Counted from the stretch's first letter, positions 23,936 through 34,255 are shown. The stretch: 64,000 bases of DNA from UKL13-3 sp044353855 (GCA_044353855.1 JBILBF010000003.1:1-64000), one strand, 5' to 3'. The notes: generated by a model from the letters alone, not told the origin. Program-made: numbers and translations.

Positions 23936-26533
23936 ATGAAATATACAACCCTTTTGCTGTGTGCACTTTCCATTACTTTTACCCAGTGCAAAGTAAACAA
24001 AAACCCAACAGCAAAAAACAATATAGCTGAGCGAAATCTATCTGAAGTAATAGTAACTGATACCAAAAATAAAGCAACTACCTATCCATACCAGCCAACG
24101 GCTACAATTAAATCGGACTTACTACATACAACTTTATGGCTTAGTTTTGATTACACCCAACAGCATGTATTGGGCAAAGCAAAACTTGTATTTAAGCCTT
24201 ATTGTTACCCTCAAAACACACTTGAAATTGATGCACAAAAATTTAACATTCATCAAGTAGCACTATTGGGAACAGATACATTGCCATTGGTTTTTACGTA
24301 TAATGAAAAACGTATTTACATTACCTTAAATAAAACCTATACCGCAAATGACACCTTTTCAATATTTATAGATTATACAGCACACCCCAATGAAATAAAA
24401 GAAGAAGGCAGTTCAGCTATTAGCGAAGCCAAAGGACTTTATTTTATTAACCCTATAAAAGAAGATGCTGATAAACCTCGACAAATATGGAGCCAAGGTG
24501 AAACCCAAAGCAACTCAGGTTGGTTTCCAACGATGGATGTTCCGAATGAAAAAATGACGCAAGAGATATATCTAACCGTAGATTCCACTGATATTACCTT
24601 ATCCAATGGAGAATTAATTTATAGCAAAGAGCATTCAAATGGCACCCGCACTGATTATTGGGCACAACAATATCCTCATGCTCCCTATTTGACGATGATT
24701 GCAGTAGGAGAATTTGTAGAAACAAAAGATACTTGGCGAGACTCAATAGCTGTAAACTCATACTTAGAAAAAGCGTATGCCCCTTATGCCAAGATGATTT
24801 TTGGAACCACACCTGAAATGATGGAGTGTTTTTCGCAACGATTGGGAGTAGATTACCCTTGGGAAAAATTTTCGCAGATTGTAGTACGCGATTTTGTGAG
24901 CGGTGCTATGGAAAATACATCGGCTGTTGTTCATTTTGAATTGGTACAACATACTGCTCGCGAGCATTTGGATAATAAATGGGAAGACATCATTGCACAT
25001 GAATTATTTCACCATTGGTTTGGTGATTTGGTAACAAGTGAATCATGGTCTAACCTATCCCTTAACGAATCGTTTGCAACTTACGGTGAGTATTTATGGA
25101 ATGAATATAAATATGGAAAACAATATGCTGATTATGATTTTGACGATAACCTCCAAGCCTATTTAAGACAAAAAAGCGCACATAAAAAAGAACTTATCCG
25201 TTTTCATTATAAAAACAGGGAGGATATGTTTGATGTGGTAAGTTATCAAAAAGGCAGTCGTATTATACATATGCTTCGCAACTATGTAGGCGATGATGCT
25301 TTTTTTGCTTCCCTTAAATTATATCTTACCCAACAACGATTTAAAGCTGCCGAAGTACACCAATTACGATTGGCATTTGAAGAGATAACCGGTGAAGATT
25401 TAAACTGGTTTTTTAACCAATGGTATTTAAACAGTGGCCACCCTATTTTGGATATTAAATATACTTATAACGATACTAAAACTGCCGTTAATATTCGCAT
25501 CAAACAAACACAAGATACCACCCAAGCAGGAGTATATAAACTACCAATAGCCATTGATGTATATAGCGATGGAAAAGCAACTCGCCATAAAGTATGGGTT
25601 GATAAAGCTGATTGGCAAATAACCCTCAATAGCAATGCTAAAATAGACCTTACCAATGTTGATGGCGATAAAATATTATTAGCCAAAATATCTGAAAACA
25701 AAACGGAAACAGAATATTATTATCAGTTTGAATATGCACCACATTTTTTGGATAAAGAGCAAGCAGTTAAAGCAATTGTTGCTGCAAAAATAGATTCAGT
25801 AACACCAACATTAGTAGGTATGATTCACAAATCATTGATAGATTCTTTTTTTGGAGTTAAAGAATTAGGAATGCAACTTATTTCAGCATTGCCTAAAAAC
25901 AAACAATTACAATTTGAACCTTCATTAAAATTACTAGCTAAATTAGATACAAAAGCATCTATACGAGCGGATGCAATTGAACTTTTAAGCACCTTCAATG
26001 GTACCCAAAACATGCCGCTTTTTAAAGAAGGCACAAATGATTCTGCTTATAGTGTTGTTATCGCCTCGATTCAGGCAATTGCAGAAATAAATAGCGATAC
26101 AGCAATGTACATTGTAGATATATTAACTGCCGAAAAAAATATAAAACTGCGCGTTTCAATGTCAAGTCTAATTGCTGAATATGCAAAAACGGATTATATC
26201 CGTTTTTACGAAACCTTAATTCTCGAATCAGGTATATACAATTCCATAGTATTTACTCATTATACCGATTACTTGGAAAAACAAGACACTAATATACAAA
26301 TAAAAGCAATGCCACAATTGAAGAGATGGTATACAGCATCAAATGGAAAATATAAAAAACAAACAAAGAGCTTAATTGAGCGTTTACAAAAAATATATAT
26401 TGTTAAAAACGATGAAGCAACTGAAGAACTTAAAAACAAAAAACTACCTGCTTTAATTCGATCCAATCTGATAAACAAACAGCAAACTTCCAAATCAATG
26501 TATGATAAGTTGGGCGCAATTTTAAATGAGTAG
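23936..26533 (+). CDS. M1-family metallopeptidase (aminopeptidase N-like), probable lipoprotein
   Basis: This 865-aa exported peptidase has a signal peptide and a possible lipobox FTQC (Cys19). The exopeptidase motif GAMEN is at about residues 323-327. The zinc site HELFHHWFGD..NESF (HExxH-x18-E) is at about 358-381. The N-terminal beta domain and C-terminal HEAT-like helices complete the family architecture. It trims peptides in the periplasm or at the surface. Its stop is 2 nt from that of the convergent DUF1223 gene, leaving no room for a terminator. Confidence 0.9.
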   Translation: MKYTTLLLCALSITFTQCKVNKNPTAKNNIAERNLSEVIVTDTKNKATTYPYQPTATIKSDLLHTTLWLSFDYTQQHVLGKAKLVFKPYCYPQNTLEIDAQKFNIHQVALLGTDTLPLVFTYNEKRIYITLNKTYTANDTFSIFIDYTAHPNEIKEEGSSAISEAKGLYFINPIKEDADKPRQIWSQGETQSNSGWFPTMDVPNEKMTQEIYLTVDSTDITLSNGELIYSKEHSNGTRTDYWAQQYPHAPYLTMIAVGEFVETKDTWRDSIAVNSYLEKAYAPYAKMIFGTTPEMMECFSQRLGVDYPWEKFSQIVVRDFVSGAMENTSAVVHFELVQHTAREHLDNKWEDIIAHELFHHWFGDLVTSESWSNLSLNESFATYGEYLWNEYKYGKQYADYDFDDNLQAYLRQKSAHKKELIRFHYKNREDMFDVVSYQKGSRIIHMLRNYVGDDAFFASLKLYLTQQRFKAAEVHQLRLAFEEITGEDLNWFFNQWYLNSGHPILDIKYTYNDTKTAVNIRIKQTQDTTQAGVYKLPIAIDVYSDGKATRHKVWVDKADWQITLNSNAKIDLTNVDGDKILLAKISENKTETEYYYQFEYAPHFLDKEQAVKAIVAAKIDSVTPTLVGMIHKSLIDSFFGVKELGMQLISALPKNKQLQFEPSLKLLAKLDTKASIRADAIELLSTFNGTQNMPLFKEGTNDSAYSVVIASIQAIAEINSDTAMYIVDILTAEKNIKLRVSMSSLIAEYAKTDYIRFYETLILESGIYNSIVFTHYTDYLEKQDTNIQIKAMPQLKRWYTASNGKYKKQTKSLIERLQKIYIVKNDEATEELKNKKLPALIRSNLINKQQTSKSMYDKLGAILNE

Positions 26534-26535
26534 CT

Positions 26536-27294
26536 CTATTTACGAAATGATAACTGATCGGTAGCAAATACTTTCCAAGTAGGTATATGTTGTACAAAAC
26601 TTATGAGCATTAAATTACCCAAAGGCACATCATTTGGCAATTGAAGTTGAACTGATCCTTTCAAAGTCGAATCAATAGCAACTTCTTTCCACTGTTTAGC
26701 TGTTTGGTGATGAATAAGATTTTTACCAGCATTTTCACCTGCCGTAATTTCACTAGCAATTTCTTTGTAAGCTAACACTAAATGTAACGAACAATCGACC
26801 GTATTACCTTCAATTTCATAGTTTACAACAAGTGTATTGGTTTGTGCAATATATCCAGCTCTGGTTACCAAAACTGTTTGAGGATTTTTAGACATTTCTT
26901 GGCCTATTAATTTTCCAATTTCTTTTTTAGCAGCACCAGGTAATGCACCTCCACCATTTACAAAAACCATTGGAGTAAACATTGCATCTTGTTTTGTTTT
27001 TACCATGTATTCACGTTGCCTGCGTGAAAAAGAAGTATCTGAAAATTTATCAACCCAACCCGAACGATTCCAAATATCAACGTGATAATCCAAGCAGTAT
27101 ACAGGTGATTGAGTAGAATCAGCAATTTTGATAAGTTCGTATAAAAATTGATCTGCTTGAGTACAACTAGAACACCCTTCGGATGAAAACAATTCGACAA
27201 GTACTGAAGGCATTTGCTGAGCTGCAATCTGGCCATTTACAATAGGAGTAATTCCTAGACATAAAAAAATGATAACAGTATATTTTTTGATCAT
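26536..27294 (-). CDS. DUF1223 thioredoxin-like exported protein
   Basis: This 252-aa protein has a signal peptide (about residues 1-21) and the DUF1223 opening VELFSSEGCSSCTQADQFL with a CxxC pair (about 37-40), like a thioredoxin active site. The family is thought to be periplasmic and redox-related, but its role is not established. It ends tail to tail with the M1 peptidase gene, 2 nt apart. Confidence 0.82.
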   Translation of the reverse strand: MIKKYTVIIFLCLGITPIVNGQIAAQQMPSVLVELFSSEGCSSCTQADQFLYELIKIADSTQSPVYCLDYHVDIWNRSGWVDKFSDTSFSRRQREYMVKTKQDAMFTPMVFVNGGGALPGAAKKEIGKLIGQEMSKNPQTVLVTRAGYIAQTNTLVVNYEIEGNTVDCSLHLVLAYKEIASEITAGENAGKNLIHHQTAKQWKEVAIDSTLKGSVQLQLPNDVPLGNLMLISFVQHIPTWKVFATDQLSFRK

Positions 27295-27420
27295 GTTAAT
27301 GTTAAAATTTTATTAGTATAACTTCATTAAATTTATATTTAAAAAAACTAACAATACAATAATAGTATAGAAATAGCCTATTCAATAACTCTCTCTTTTA
27401 AAAATTGAAACACTGAGCAC

Positions 27421-27458
27421 AAAAAAAGCTACACCTTTGAGGATGCAGCTTTTTTTTT
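27421..27458 (-). terminator. Terminator of the M16 peptidase gene
   Basis: AAAAAAAGCT and AGCTTTTTTT flank an interrupted stem; on the minus strand a run of T follows. It lies 18 nt past the stop. Confidence 0.75.
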
Positions 27459-27475
27459 GATGAATTGAATAGAAC

Positions 27476-30373
27476 TTAATCTAATTTATAGTCAATAACT
27501 TTCATTGCCCCCACAGGTGATTTGAATCCTGGAGCATAAAATAAATTTAACTTTTCAAGAGAAGGTTGAATTTTATCTTTATCGCCTACAATTACAATAA
27601 CCATTTTTCCTACAGGCAACATCTCTTTGGCAAGAGCGTTAACCTCTTCTTTGGTTAGCGATTGTAAAACACCATTTTGTTGAGCAATAAAATCAGATGG
27701 TAAATTATAGGTGACAATTTGTTCTAAGAAACGCGCTTTGTCGAATTGTGTTTCGTAGCGTAAAGCATCACTTTGTGATAGTGCTTTTTTAACATATGAC
27801 ATTTCATCATCTGTAACACCTTTATCCCTGTAGTTGTTCATTTCTTTAAAAATTTCTGTAAGAGCAGAATCTGTTGCAGAAGTTTTTACACCAGCAGCAA
27901 TTGTAAAAGGACCAGCATCACGAGAACCTGTGAAATAAGAATTAATACCATAGGTCCATCCTTTTTCTTCACGTAAATTTAAATTTAAACGGCTGTTAAA
28001 ATTACCCCCCAATGAAAAATTCATCACACGGGCCTTAAAGTATTTATCCTTATAATCATAAGGCAATGCCAAATAACCAATACGAATTTCAGATTGAGCT
28101 GCTTTGTATTTATCGATTAAATAAATTTGAGTTTTTTCAATAGCTGGTGCAGGTGGAACACTATTTAATACTACATCTTTTTTAGCCCATTTATTTAAAA
28201 ACTCGAGTTTAGGCATTATTTCGGCTTCAGTAACATCTCCTACTATAATAAGGTTGCTTACACTGGGTGAAAAATACTTATCGTAAAAGCCTTGAGCATC
28301 TTTAACACTCATTCCTTTGATTGTTTTTATTGTACCATTTACGGGCTCTGCAGCAATTGATTTACCATATAACAAACGAGCATATGCTTTATTAGCTTGT
28401 CCTGTTGCATTTACACTTTCCGAATTAATTCCTCCTGCAATTTGTTTTTGCACTAGTTTATAATCTTCGGCAGTAAAACGAGGGTGTAATAATTTTTCTT
28501 CTGCTAATTTTAATACTGCATCTAAGTTTTTCTTAGGTGTAGAAATATACATGGTGATATCTTCTTTGCTAGCATTAAAAGAAATAGAGGCTCCAAGTTT
28601 TTCCATTTCATTATCAAACTGTTCGCTTGTGTAATTTTGAGTTGCTTGGCCCATCATTTCAGCAGTAATATTTGCCAACCCTGATTTTGAAATATCAGCT
28701 CCAACAATATTATTCCCTCCTTTAATGGTTAAAATTAAATTGACCAAAGGAACTTCTGTAGAGCTAGCACCTACTACTTTTAATCCATTTGCTAGCGTTT
28801 TGCTGTAAAACATTGGTACAACGGGTGTAATTACTTCCGTAACAACTGGACGCTTGCTTCTGTCAAAATTATCTTTGGGTTTAGTATAAGTAAGTCCTTT
28901 ATAATCTAATTCCGATGTTACAATGCCCGATGTAGTAATAACGGCTTCTTCCTTTTTACCTTCCTCTTCTTTTTTCTCATTTGGATCGTATGGCTTTGGA
29001 ACAATATTAATAATGGCAGCAAATTTACCTTTGATATATTGATTGTATACACGTATTACATCTTCTCGTTTTACATTATTGTAACGAGCTATTAAATCTT
29101 TGGTATTGAGAGATTTATTTGGTGATATATAAAACCAATCAGCAAGGTCTTCTGCTTTATCTGAAATACTTTCCATTCTACCAATAAAATAAGTTTCATA
29201 CCCAGCTTTAGCACGATTTAAATCATCATCGCTAATGCCTGTCTTTTCAAATTCTTCAAAACATTTTTTAAGTTCTGCTTCTACATCAATTTCTCCTCCA
29301 GGATATGGTACTATTGTAATACTTAAATCACCTGCAAGTTCTAAATCTGTAGTACCAGCGCTAGCTTCTACTGCCTTTTCTGATTTAACAAAATGTTTAT
29401 ATAATATAGAGTTGGTCCCTTGGCCAAAAATGGATGCGAATATAGAAAGAGCAGCATTATCGGGTGAAGAGACAGAAACTGTAGGATAATTAAATTGAGT
29501 TAGGGGGAAATATACTTTATCTTGAAATGTTTTATATACGTTATCAGGTAATCTAACTGATTCAACTCGTTGCTTTTTAACTTCAGGTCCTTTTGGAATT
29601 GACGCAAAATACTTTGTTACCAATGTTAGTACATCTTGTGTATTCACATCACCAGCAATTGTTAAACTAGCGTTATTTGGTCCGTACCAACGCATAAAAA
29701 AGTTTTTTAAATCCTCCACATTCACTCGGTTTAAATCTTCAACATATCCAATTGGAATCCAACTATAAGGATGGTTCATAGGATATAATGTTTGTGCTTT
29801 TGATTCAAATAAACGACCGTATGGACGGTTATCATAACTTTGTCCTTTTTCGTTTTTTACAGTTGCACGTTGTACTTCAAATTTCTTTTGGGTAACCGCA
29901 TCCAATAAAAAACCCATTCTATCGGATTCTAGCCACAACATTGTTTCCAGATAATTTTTGGGTACTACTTCAAAATATTTAGTTCTGTCAAATGAGGTAT
30001 TACCATTCATTTGTCCACCCGATTCACTTATAATTTTAAAATGTTGTTCATCGGCTACATTTTCTGAACCTTGGAATAACATATGTTCAAAAAAATGTGC
30101 AAATCCAGATTTACCAGGAGTCTCGCGAGCAGAACCAACATGGTATGTAACATCAACGTGTACAATTGGATCGGAATGATCTTCGTGAACAATTAGAACC
30201 AATCCATTGGGGAATTTCCATTTTTCATATGGAATAACCAACTCTCCTGGTTTGGCTGTAATTTTTTCAACCAATACGGGTTTAGTTGGATCTACTGTTG
30301 CTGTTGGAGCTTGAGCATTGGTAACTGAAACCAAACCAACAACCACTGCTGTTGCTAATAATAATGTCTTCAT
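27476..30373 (-). CDS. M16-family zinc peptidase with two M16 domains
   Basis: This 965-aa exported pitrilysin-type protease has a signal peptide (MKTLLLATAVVVGLVSVTNAQ). The N-terminal domain carries the inverted zinc motif HFFEHMLFQGS (about residues 93-103) with the downstream Glu. The second M16 domain (about 510-930) lacks the zinc motif, as is usual for the inactive half, but keeps the RxxxY-type region near its end. A Lys/Glu-rich linker (about 475-487) joins the halves. I chose ATG 30373 because the upstream ATG (30409) would add 12 residues ahead of a good signal peptide. Confidence 0.9.
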   Translation of the reverse strand: MKTLLLATAVVVGLVSVTNAQAPTATVDPTKPVLVEKITAKPGELVIPYEKWKFPNGLVLIVHEDHSDPIVHVDVTYHVGSARETPGKSGFAHFFEHMLFQGSENVADEQHFKIISESGGQMNGNTSFDRTKYFEVVPKNYLETMLWLESDRMGFLLDAVTQKKFEVQRATVKNEKGQSYDNRPYGRLFESKAQTLYPMNHPYSWIPIGYVEDLNRVNVEDLKNFFMRWYGPNNASLTIAGDVNTQDVLTLVTKYFASIPKGPEVKKQRVESVRLPDNVYKTFQDKVYFPLTQFNYPTVSVSSPDNAALSIFASIFGQGTNSILYKHFVKSEKAVEASAGTTDLELAGDLSITIVPYPGGEIDVEAELKKCFEEFEKTGISDDDLNRAKAGYETYFIGRMESISDKAEDLADWFYISPNKSLNTKDLIARYNNVKREDVIRVYNQYIKGKFAAIINIVPKPYDPNEKKEEEGKKEEAVITTSGIVTSELDYKGLTYTKPKDNFDRSKRPVVTEVITPVVPMFYSKTLANGLKVVGASSTEVPLVNLILTIKGGNNIVGADISKSGLANITAEMMGQATQNYTSEQFDNEMEKLGASISFNASKEDITMYISTPKKNLDAVLKLAEEKLLHPRFTAEDYKLVQKQIAGGINSESVNATGQANKAYARLLYGKSIAAEPVNGTIKTIKGMSVKDAQGFYDKYFSPSVSNLIIVGDVTEAEIMPKLEFLNKWAKKDVVLNSVPPAPAIEKTQIYLIDKYKAAQSEIRIGYLALPYDYKDKYFKARVMNFSLGGNFNSRLNLNLREEKGWTYGINSYFTGSRDAGPFTIAAGVKTSATDSALTEIFKEMNNYRDKGVTDDEMSYVKKALSQSDALRYETQFDKARFLEQIVTYNLPSDFIAQQNGVLQSLTKEEVNALAKEMLPVGKMVIVIVGDKDKIQPSLEKLNLFYAPGFKSPVGAMKVIDYKLD

Positions 30374-30512
30374 TGTTTTAATGTGATTTTTAAGCGCAGG
30401 CAATTTCATTATTTTTATACACTTTACCCAAGCATTTTTTTGAAAGGTAATGTTTTGTATTTAATGGTATATAATGTGCAAAAACATGTTTTTATTTGTT
30501 GTGTTCGCGCAT

Positions 30513-30520
30513 TACTTTCG
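30513..30520 (+). promoter_or_regulatory. Probable -7 box of the DUF6580 gene (TACTTTCG)
   Basis: TACTTTCG lies 23 nt before the ATG and is a TAnnTTCG form. A TTTG at 30495-30498 lies 14 nt upstream, closer than usual. Confidence 0.4.
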
Positions 30521-30543
30521 CACACAATAGATTTAAAACTCAC

Positions 30544-31086
30544 ATGAATAAAAAACTAACCTTAATAATAGCCTTAATATTTATAGCTGCATTGGCAAGA
30601 TTACTTCCACATGCTCCAAATTTCTCGCCATTAGCTGCTATTGCTTTATTTGGTGGTGCATATATTACCAATAAATACTTAGCTATCGCTATTCCATTAT
30701 TAGCGATGTTGTTTAGTGATGCTTTAATGGGATTTAACGGCTGGGCATTTACAGAACAAGTATTTGTTGTTTATGCCTGTTTTACAATGATTGCATTCTT
30801 AGGTTTTGCATTACAACACAAAAAATCTGTATTGCGCGTGGCTGGAATTACATTAACCGCATCGGTATTATTTTTTGTACTTACTAATTTTGCCGTATGG
30901 GCTGGTGGATTTTTCCATGCACCCGCTTTGTATTCTTTAACATCTGCCGGTTTAATTCAATGTTATGTTGCAGCTATTCCTTTCTTCCAAAATAGTTTAG
31001 CTGGTGATTTTTGCTTTAGTACTGTATTGTTTGGTGGGTTTTATTTAGCTAGTATTAATATCCCTGCACTAAAATCTAGTCATTAA
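30544..31086 (+). CDS. DUF6580-family membrane protein
   Basis: This 180-aa protein has five or six membrane segments. The N-terminal LARLLPHAPNFSPLAAIALFGGAY is typical of DUF6580, a family tentatively called transport proteins because of resemblance to ECF-transporter substrate subunits. The conserved FAVWAGGFF and SLAGDFCFSTVLFG blocks follow. No ATPase partner is nearby. An upstream in-frame TTG lies ahead of the promoter box, so ATG 30544 is used. Confidence 0.8.
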   Translation: MNKKLTLIIALIFIAALARLLPHAPNFSPLAAIALFGGAYITNKYLAIAIPLLAMLFSDALMGFNGWAFTEQVFVVYACFTMIAFLGFALQHKKSVLRVAGITLTASVLFFVLTNFAVWAGGFFHAPALYSLTSAGLIQCYVAAIPFFQNSLAGDFCFSTVLFGGFYLASINIPALKSSH

Positions 31087-31108
31087 ATTTTATTCGAATA
31101 ACTGATAA

Positions 31109-31137
31109 AAAAAGCCATCCTTTAGATGGCTTTTTTT
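31109..31137 (+). terminator. Terminator of the DUF6580 gene
   Basis: GCCATC (31114-31119) pairs with GATGGC (31125-31130), extended by A and T runs. It works in both directions. Confidence 0.8.
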
Positions 31138-31147
31138 ATGCTTTGTT

Positions 31148-31222
31148 AATTAAGATTGACACTTTACAAATCCGGCTAAAGAGGAATTGAAGGAATTCAA
31201 TTCCTCTTTACAATCTTTAATT
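31148..31222. repeat. Long hairpin of unknown role
   Basis: AAAGAGGAATTGAA (31178-31191) pairs perfectly with 31196-31209 around a GGAA loop. AAGATTG (31152-31158) pairs with CAATCTT (31211-31217), and AATT (31148-31151) with AATT (31219-31222), with one bulge. No T run follows, so it is not an ordinary terminator. Confidence 0.75.
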
Positions 31223-31383
31223 CTTAATTCATATAGCATGATCTCAAATTGCTCTTTAAAATAACGTGAACCAATTAAACCTATTGAAGGCGCTTACTAT
31301 TACTTCCGTTTAACCTGGTTATCGTTTAAAAGGTAATAGCTATCTTTCATTAAATCAGTCAAATATGCAATTATTGAACACAC

Positions 31384-31420
31384 AAAAGGGCTACTGAAAA
31401 TAGTATCAGTAGCCCTTTTG
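31384..31420 (-). terminator. Terminator of the M43 protease gene
   Basis: AAAAGGGCTACTGA (31384-31397) pairs perfectly with TCAGTAGCCCTTTT (31406-31419). It lies 18 nt past the stop. Confidence 0.85.
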
Positions 31421-31437
31421 TTAAATAAAACGAGAAC

Positions 31438-33651
31438 TTAGTTTACCAATATTTTTGAGGTAAAGCTTGATTGACCAACAGTAGTTTTAATAAAGTATAA
31501 TCCTGAATTTAGGTTAAGTTCGGTCTTGTCTAGAATTAAATTATGTTCTCCTGCTGATTGACTTCCATTTTGCATTTCAGCTATTTCTTTGCCTACAATA
31601 TCTATTATTTTGACAACAACAGTTGAAGCTTCAGCAAGTTGGTAACTTATTGTTGCTTGCGTATTAAATGGATTAGGAGCAATATTAAATTGAATATCTT
31701 TTGCCGTTAATTCATTTAAACCAACTGTTCCGTTTGAGCCAACAACTAGATTATCCAAGTAAAAATTATTACCACCAGAATAGATGAATGTTAATCTGAA
31801 CTTCAAACTATTTAATTGAGCCCCCGAACCAACAGTATTGCCATTAATGCTTTCTTTTCTCCATTGTGAAGAAGTTACAGGTACAAAATAAACATTAGAT
31901 TGAGAAGATGCTCCAGTAGTGGTTAATGGATTTTTGACAGCTTCAGCACTTGCACTTCCAGTTGCACCTCTGGTACTTTTTTTAATAGACCATGTTTTAC
32001 CACAATCATAAGAAACAGAGAGTTGCAACCCATCTCTTGAATCGTTTTGTTCGAAACCTAAGAAATTAGCTGCAAAAGCATAACTATAACTAATAAAAGG
32101 ATTTGATGCGCCACTAAAATTATAAGTAGGTGAAATCAATGAATAGGAATATCCAAACCTAAGTTGTGAATTAAAAGGTCCGCCTGTTATCAAAACCAAA
32201 CTATTATTTCCGTTTACTTGAGCTAAGCTTGTACGTTTCCATTCAGCTGGTTCTTCATTTTCAAAATACCACCCTTGTGTTAAAAAATCATTGGAATAAT
32301 CCCAATCTACATTGTAAAAACCATTACCCTGACCAACAAAATCAGTTGGACCCTCAACGTAAATAGCATTGGTTTCTGTTTTGGTGTTTGAACCTATTGA
32401 ACCTGATGTACTTGTTAACGTAATCGTTTTCCATCCTGCAGTGCTATAGGTAATGGCTGAAGGATCTTTTACTGTAGAAGTTGCAGGAGTTGCTCCTTCA
32501 CCAAAGTTCCACAATCTTGAAGTAATATTTGCATTATAAGAGTTATCCCTAAACCCTACATTGTTTCCAATACATACACGTGTACCAGGTGTTGAATTGT
32601 AAAAATCAGCAATGGGTAACGATGTACAAGAATAACCATCATTTGTTCCTGTAAATACAAGATTTTCTGGCTGCCATAGTTGGGTTCTGTAATTATTAAA
32701 CGTAAATTTCATTCTTTCGTATTGCCCTAAAGTAAACATTCTTTCAGAACATGCACCTTGAAAATAATCCATGATATTTTCCATATTATCAGGCAAATCA
32801 GGATTATCACTAGCACATGAATTATATATAGAATTGGCACAAAAATCGCCTCTTCCTGTATTGCTCGAACCTGTGGCATATCTAAAAAATGTTGGCGGTG
32901 TATCAAATACTCCATCTCCATCACCACAACTATCTGTTTCACTTCCTTCAAATGGATGGTTTAATCCAAGATAATGTCCCACTTCATGTGCAATTGTATT
33001 TGAATTAACTGATTGTATTGCAGCTACTAATAATCCATCGGTACTTGCTTTACCATTGGTAGGAAACTGAGCATAACCTCCAACAGCTTGACCTCTAGAA
33101 GAAATGACCTCAGCAGCAGTCCAAATGTTTAAATATTTTTTAGTATCCCAAGTACTTAATGTTTTAATATCATCAGAAGCTTTATTGGTCAACAATGTTT
33201 GTACCCTAACAATACCATTTGTACAATTACCTTGAGGATCTTTTTGGGCTAACCTAAATTCAAAATTACAATCCGCTACAATATCTTTAAAAATTGGCCT
33301 TACTCCAGCTATAAGTGAAGGATCGGCATTGTATGATTGATTCAACTTGACCATCATGGCATTAATTTGAGCATCACTCAAATTCTCAGAACCATTATTG
33401 TGAAAAACATGGAATACAACAGGAATAATTATTTTAGGGTTGCTTTTAGCTTTTTTATTAAAGGCCATATTTGCCTTTATGTGTTCGTTCCATTGGCTTT
33501 CAAAAGCAATTTTAGCAGCATCATACACTTCTGGGTTTTGAGCTCTTAAGGTTTTGGCGTTATCATCATCACCACATTTTGGGATGTGTTGACCATAAAC
33601 TCCAATAACAGATAACAACATTGTAACTATAGTAAAAATAGGTTTTCTCAT
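31438..33651 (-). CDS. Secreted M43 (pappalysin/cytophagalysin) zinc protease with T9SS sorting domain
   Basis: This 737-aa secreted protease has a signal peptide (residues 1-20). The metzincin zinc site HEVGHYLGLNH (about 222-232) is followed by the Met-turn ENIMDY (about 290-295). A PKD-like domain (RLWNFGEGATPATS..YSTAGWKTITL, about 385-430) and a jelly-roll-like domain come next. The C-terminal 75 residues (IAPNPFNTQATISYQL..GLYFIKTTVG) are a type-A T9SS signal. It should be exported across both membranes and cut or anchored at the surface. Monocistronic, with its own promoter and terminator. Confidence 0.93.
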   Translation of the reverse strand: MRKPIFTIVTMLLSVIGVYGQHIPKCGDDDNAKTLRAQNPEVYDAAKIAFESQWNEHIKANMAFNKKAKSNPKIIIPVVFHVFHNNGSENLSDAQINAMMVKLNQSYNADPSLIAGVRPIFKDIVADCNFEFRLAQKDPQGNCTNGIVRVQTLLTNKASDDIKTLSTWDTKKYLNIWTAAEVISSRGQAVGGYAQFPTNGKASTDGLLVAAIQSVNSNTIAHEVGHYLGLNHPFEGSETDSCGDGDGVFDTPPTFFRYATGSSNTGRGDFCANSIYNSCASDNPDLPDNMENIMDYFQGACSERMFTLGQYERMKFTFNNYRTQLWQPENLVFTGTNDGYSCTSLPIADFYNSTPGTRVCIGNNVGFRDNSYNANITSRLWNFGEGATPATSTVKDPSAITYSTAGWKTITLTSTSGSIGSNTKTETNAIYVEGPTDFVGQGNGFYNVDWDYSNDFLTQGWYFENEEPAEWKRTSLAQVNGNNSLVLITGGPFNSQLRFGYSYSLISPTYNFSGASNPFISYSYAFAANFLGFEQNDSRDGLQLSVSYDCGKTWSIKKSTRGATGSASAEAVKNPLTTTGASSQSNVYFVPVTSSQWRKESINGNTVGSGAQLNSLKFRLTFIYSGGNNFYLDNLVVGSNGTVGLNELTAKDIQFNIAPNPFNTQATISYQLAEASTVVVKIIDIVGKEIAEMQNGSQSAGEHNLILDKTELNLNSGLYFIKTTVGQSSFTSKILVN

Positions 33652-33675
33652 AATCTATTTAATTTTTCAGGTGAG

Positions 33676-33704
33676 CAAAATAACATTTTTTTTATACAAG
33701 ACAA
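33676..33704 (-). promoter_or_regulatory. Promoter of the M43 protease gene
   Basis: On the minus strand TTG (33702-33704), 18 nt, TTATTTTG (33676-33683), a 7-of-8 match to TAnnTTTG; the ATG is 25 nt downstream. Confidence 0.5.
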
Positions 33705-33730
33705 CTCCTTTATTCAATTGGTTGCAGGAG

Positions 33731-34228
33731 TTATTGATTTCGTGGAACTTCCCACACTTCAAGGTCGAACAATCGTTTTCCGTCAATTTTTAACCGAAGT
33801 GCTGTACAAACATGGTGAAACCCTTTGATACCTGCAGCTCCAGGGTTAAAATGCATGATATCTAACTTTTTGTCTTTGATTACTTTTAGTATATGTGAAT
33901 GCCCGCATACCATAATATCGGGCTTGGCATACATAAGCACCTTTTTAAAGTTTGGTGAGTATTTTTCTGGATAGCCTCCAATGTGTAATATACAAACGTT
34001 TAATTCTTCAATTTTAAATTGATTTATTTCGGGCATCTCCATTCGCAATTCTCTACCATCAATATTACCCCAAACAGTTTGAAGAGGTTTAAAGGCTTTT
34101 AGTTTATTATATGTTTCAATATCACCCCAGTCTCCAGCATGCCATAATTCATCACAATCTTTAAAAAAATCAAACAAAACTGGATTTAAAAAACCATGCG
34201 TATCGGATAAAATGCCAATATTCTTCAT
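33731..34228 (-). CDS. YfcE/MJ0936-type metallophosphoesterase
   Basis: This 165-aa calcineurin-like phosphoesterase has all the metal-site motifs: GILSDTHG (about residues 4-11), HAGDWGD (about 30-36), GNIDGR (about 54-59), HIGG (about 82-85) and CGHSH (about 107-111). Members cleave phosphodiesters such as cyclic nucleotides in vitro; the natural substrate is unknown. It is cytosolic and divergent from the rhomboid gene with only 27 nt between the starts. Confidence 0.88.
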   Translation of the reverse strand: MKNIGILSDTHGFLNPVLFDFFKDCDELWHAGDWGDIETYNKLKAFKPLQTVWGNIDGRELRMEMPEINQFKIEELNVCILHIGGYPEKYSPNFKKVLMYAKPDIMVCGHSHILKVIKDKKLDIMHFNPGAAGIKGFHHVCTALRLKIDGKRLFDLEVWEVPRNQ

Positions 34229-34255
34229 ATTTGTTGCCTACAAGTATACATCAAT

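Larger units (their letters stand above)
31087..31437. other. Intergenic stretch with two terminators and a structured element
   Basis: No gene is seen in about 350 bases. The DUF6580 terminator (31109-31137) and the M43 protease terminator (31384-31420) enclose about 245 bases. These contain a perfect 14-bp hairpin (31178-31209), an outer stem around it, and a second short inverted repeat (31297-31303 with 31333-31339). Confidence 0.7.
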
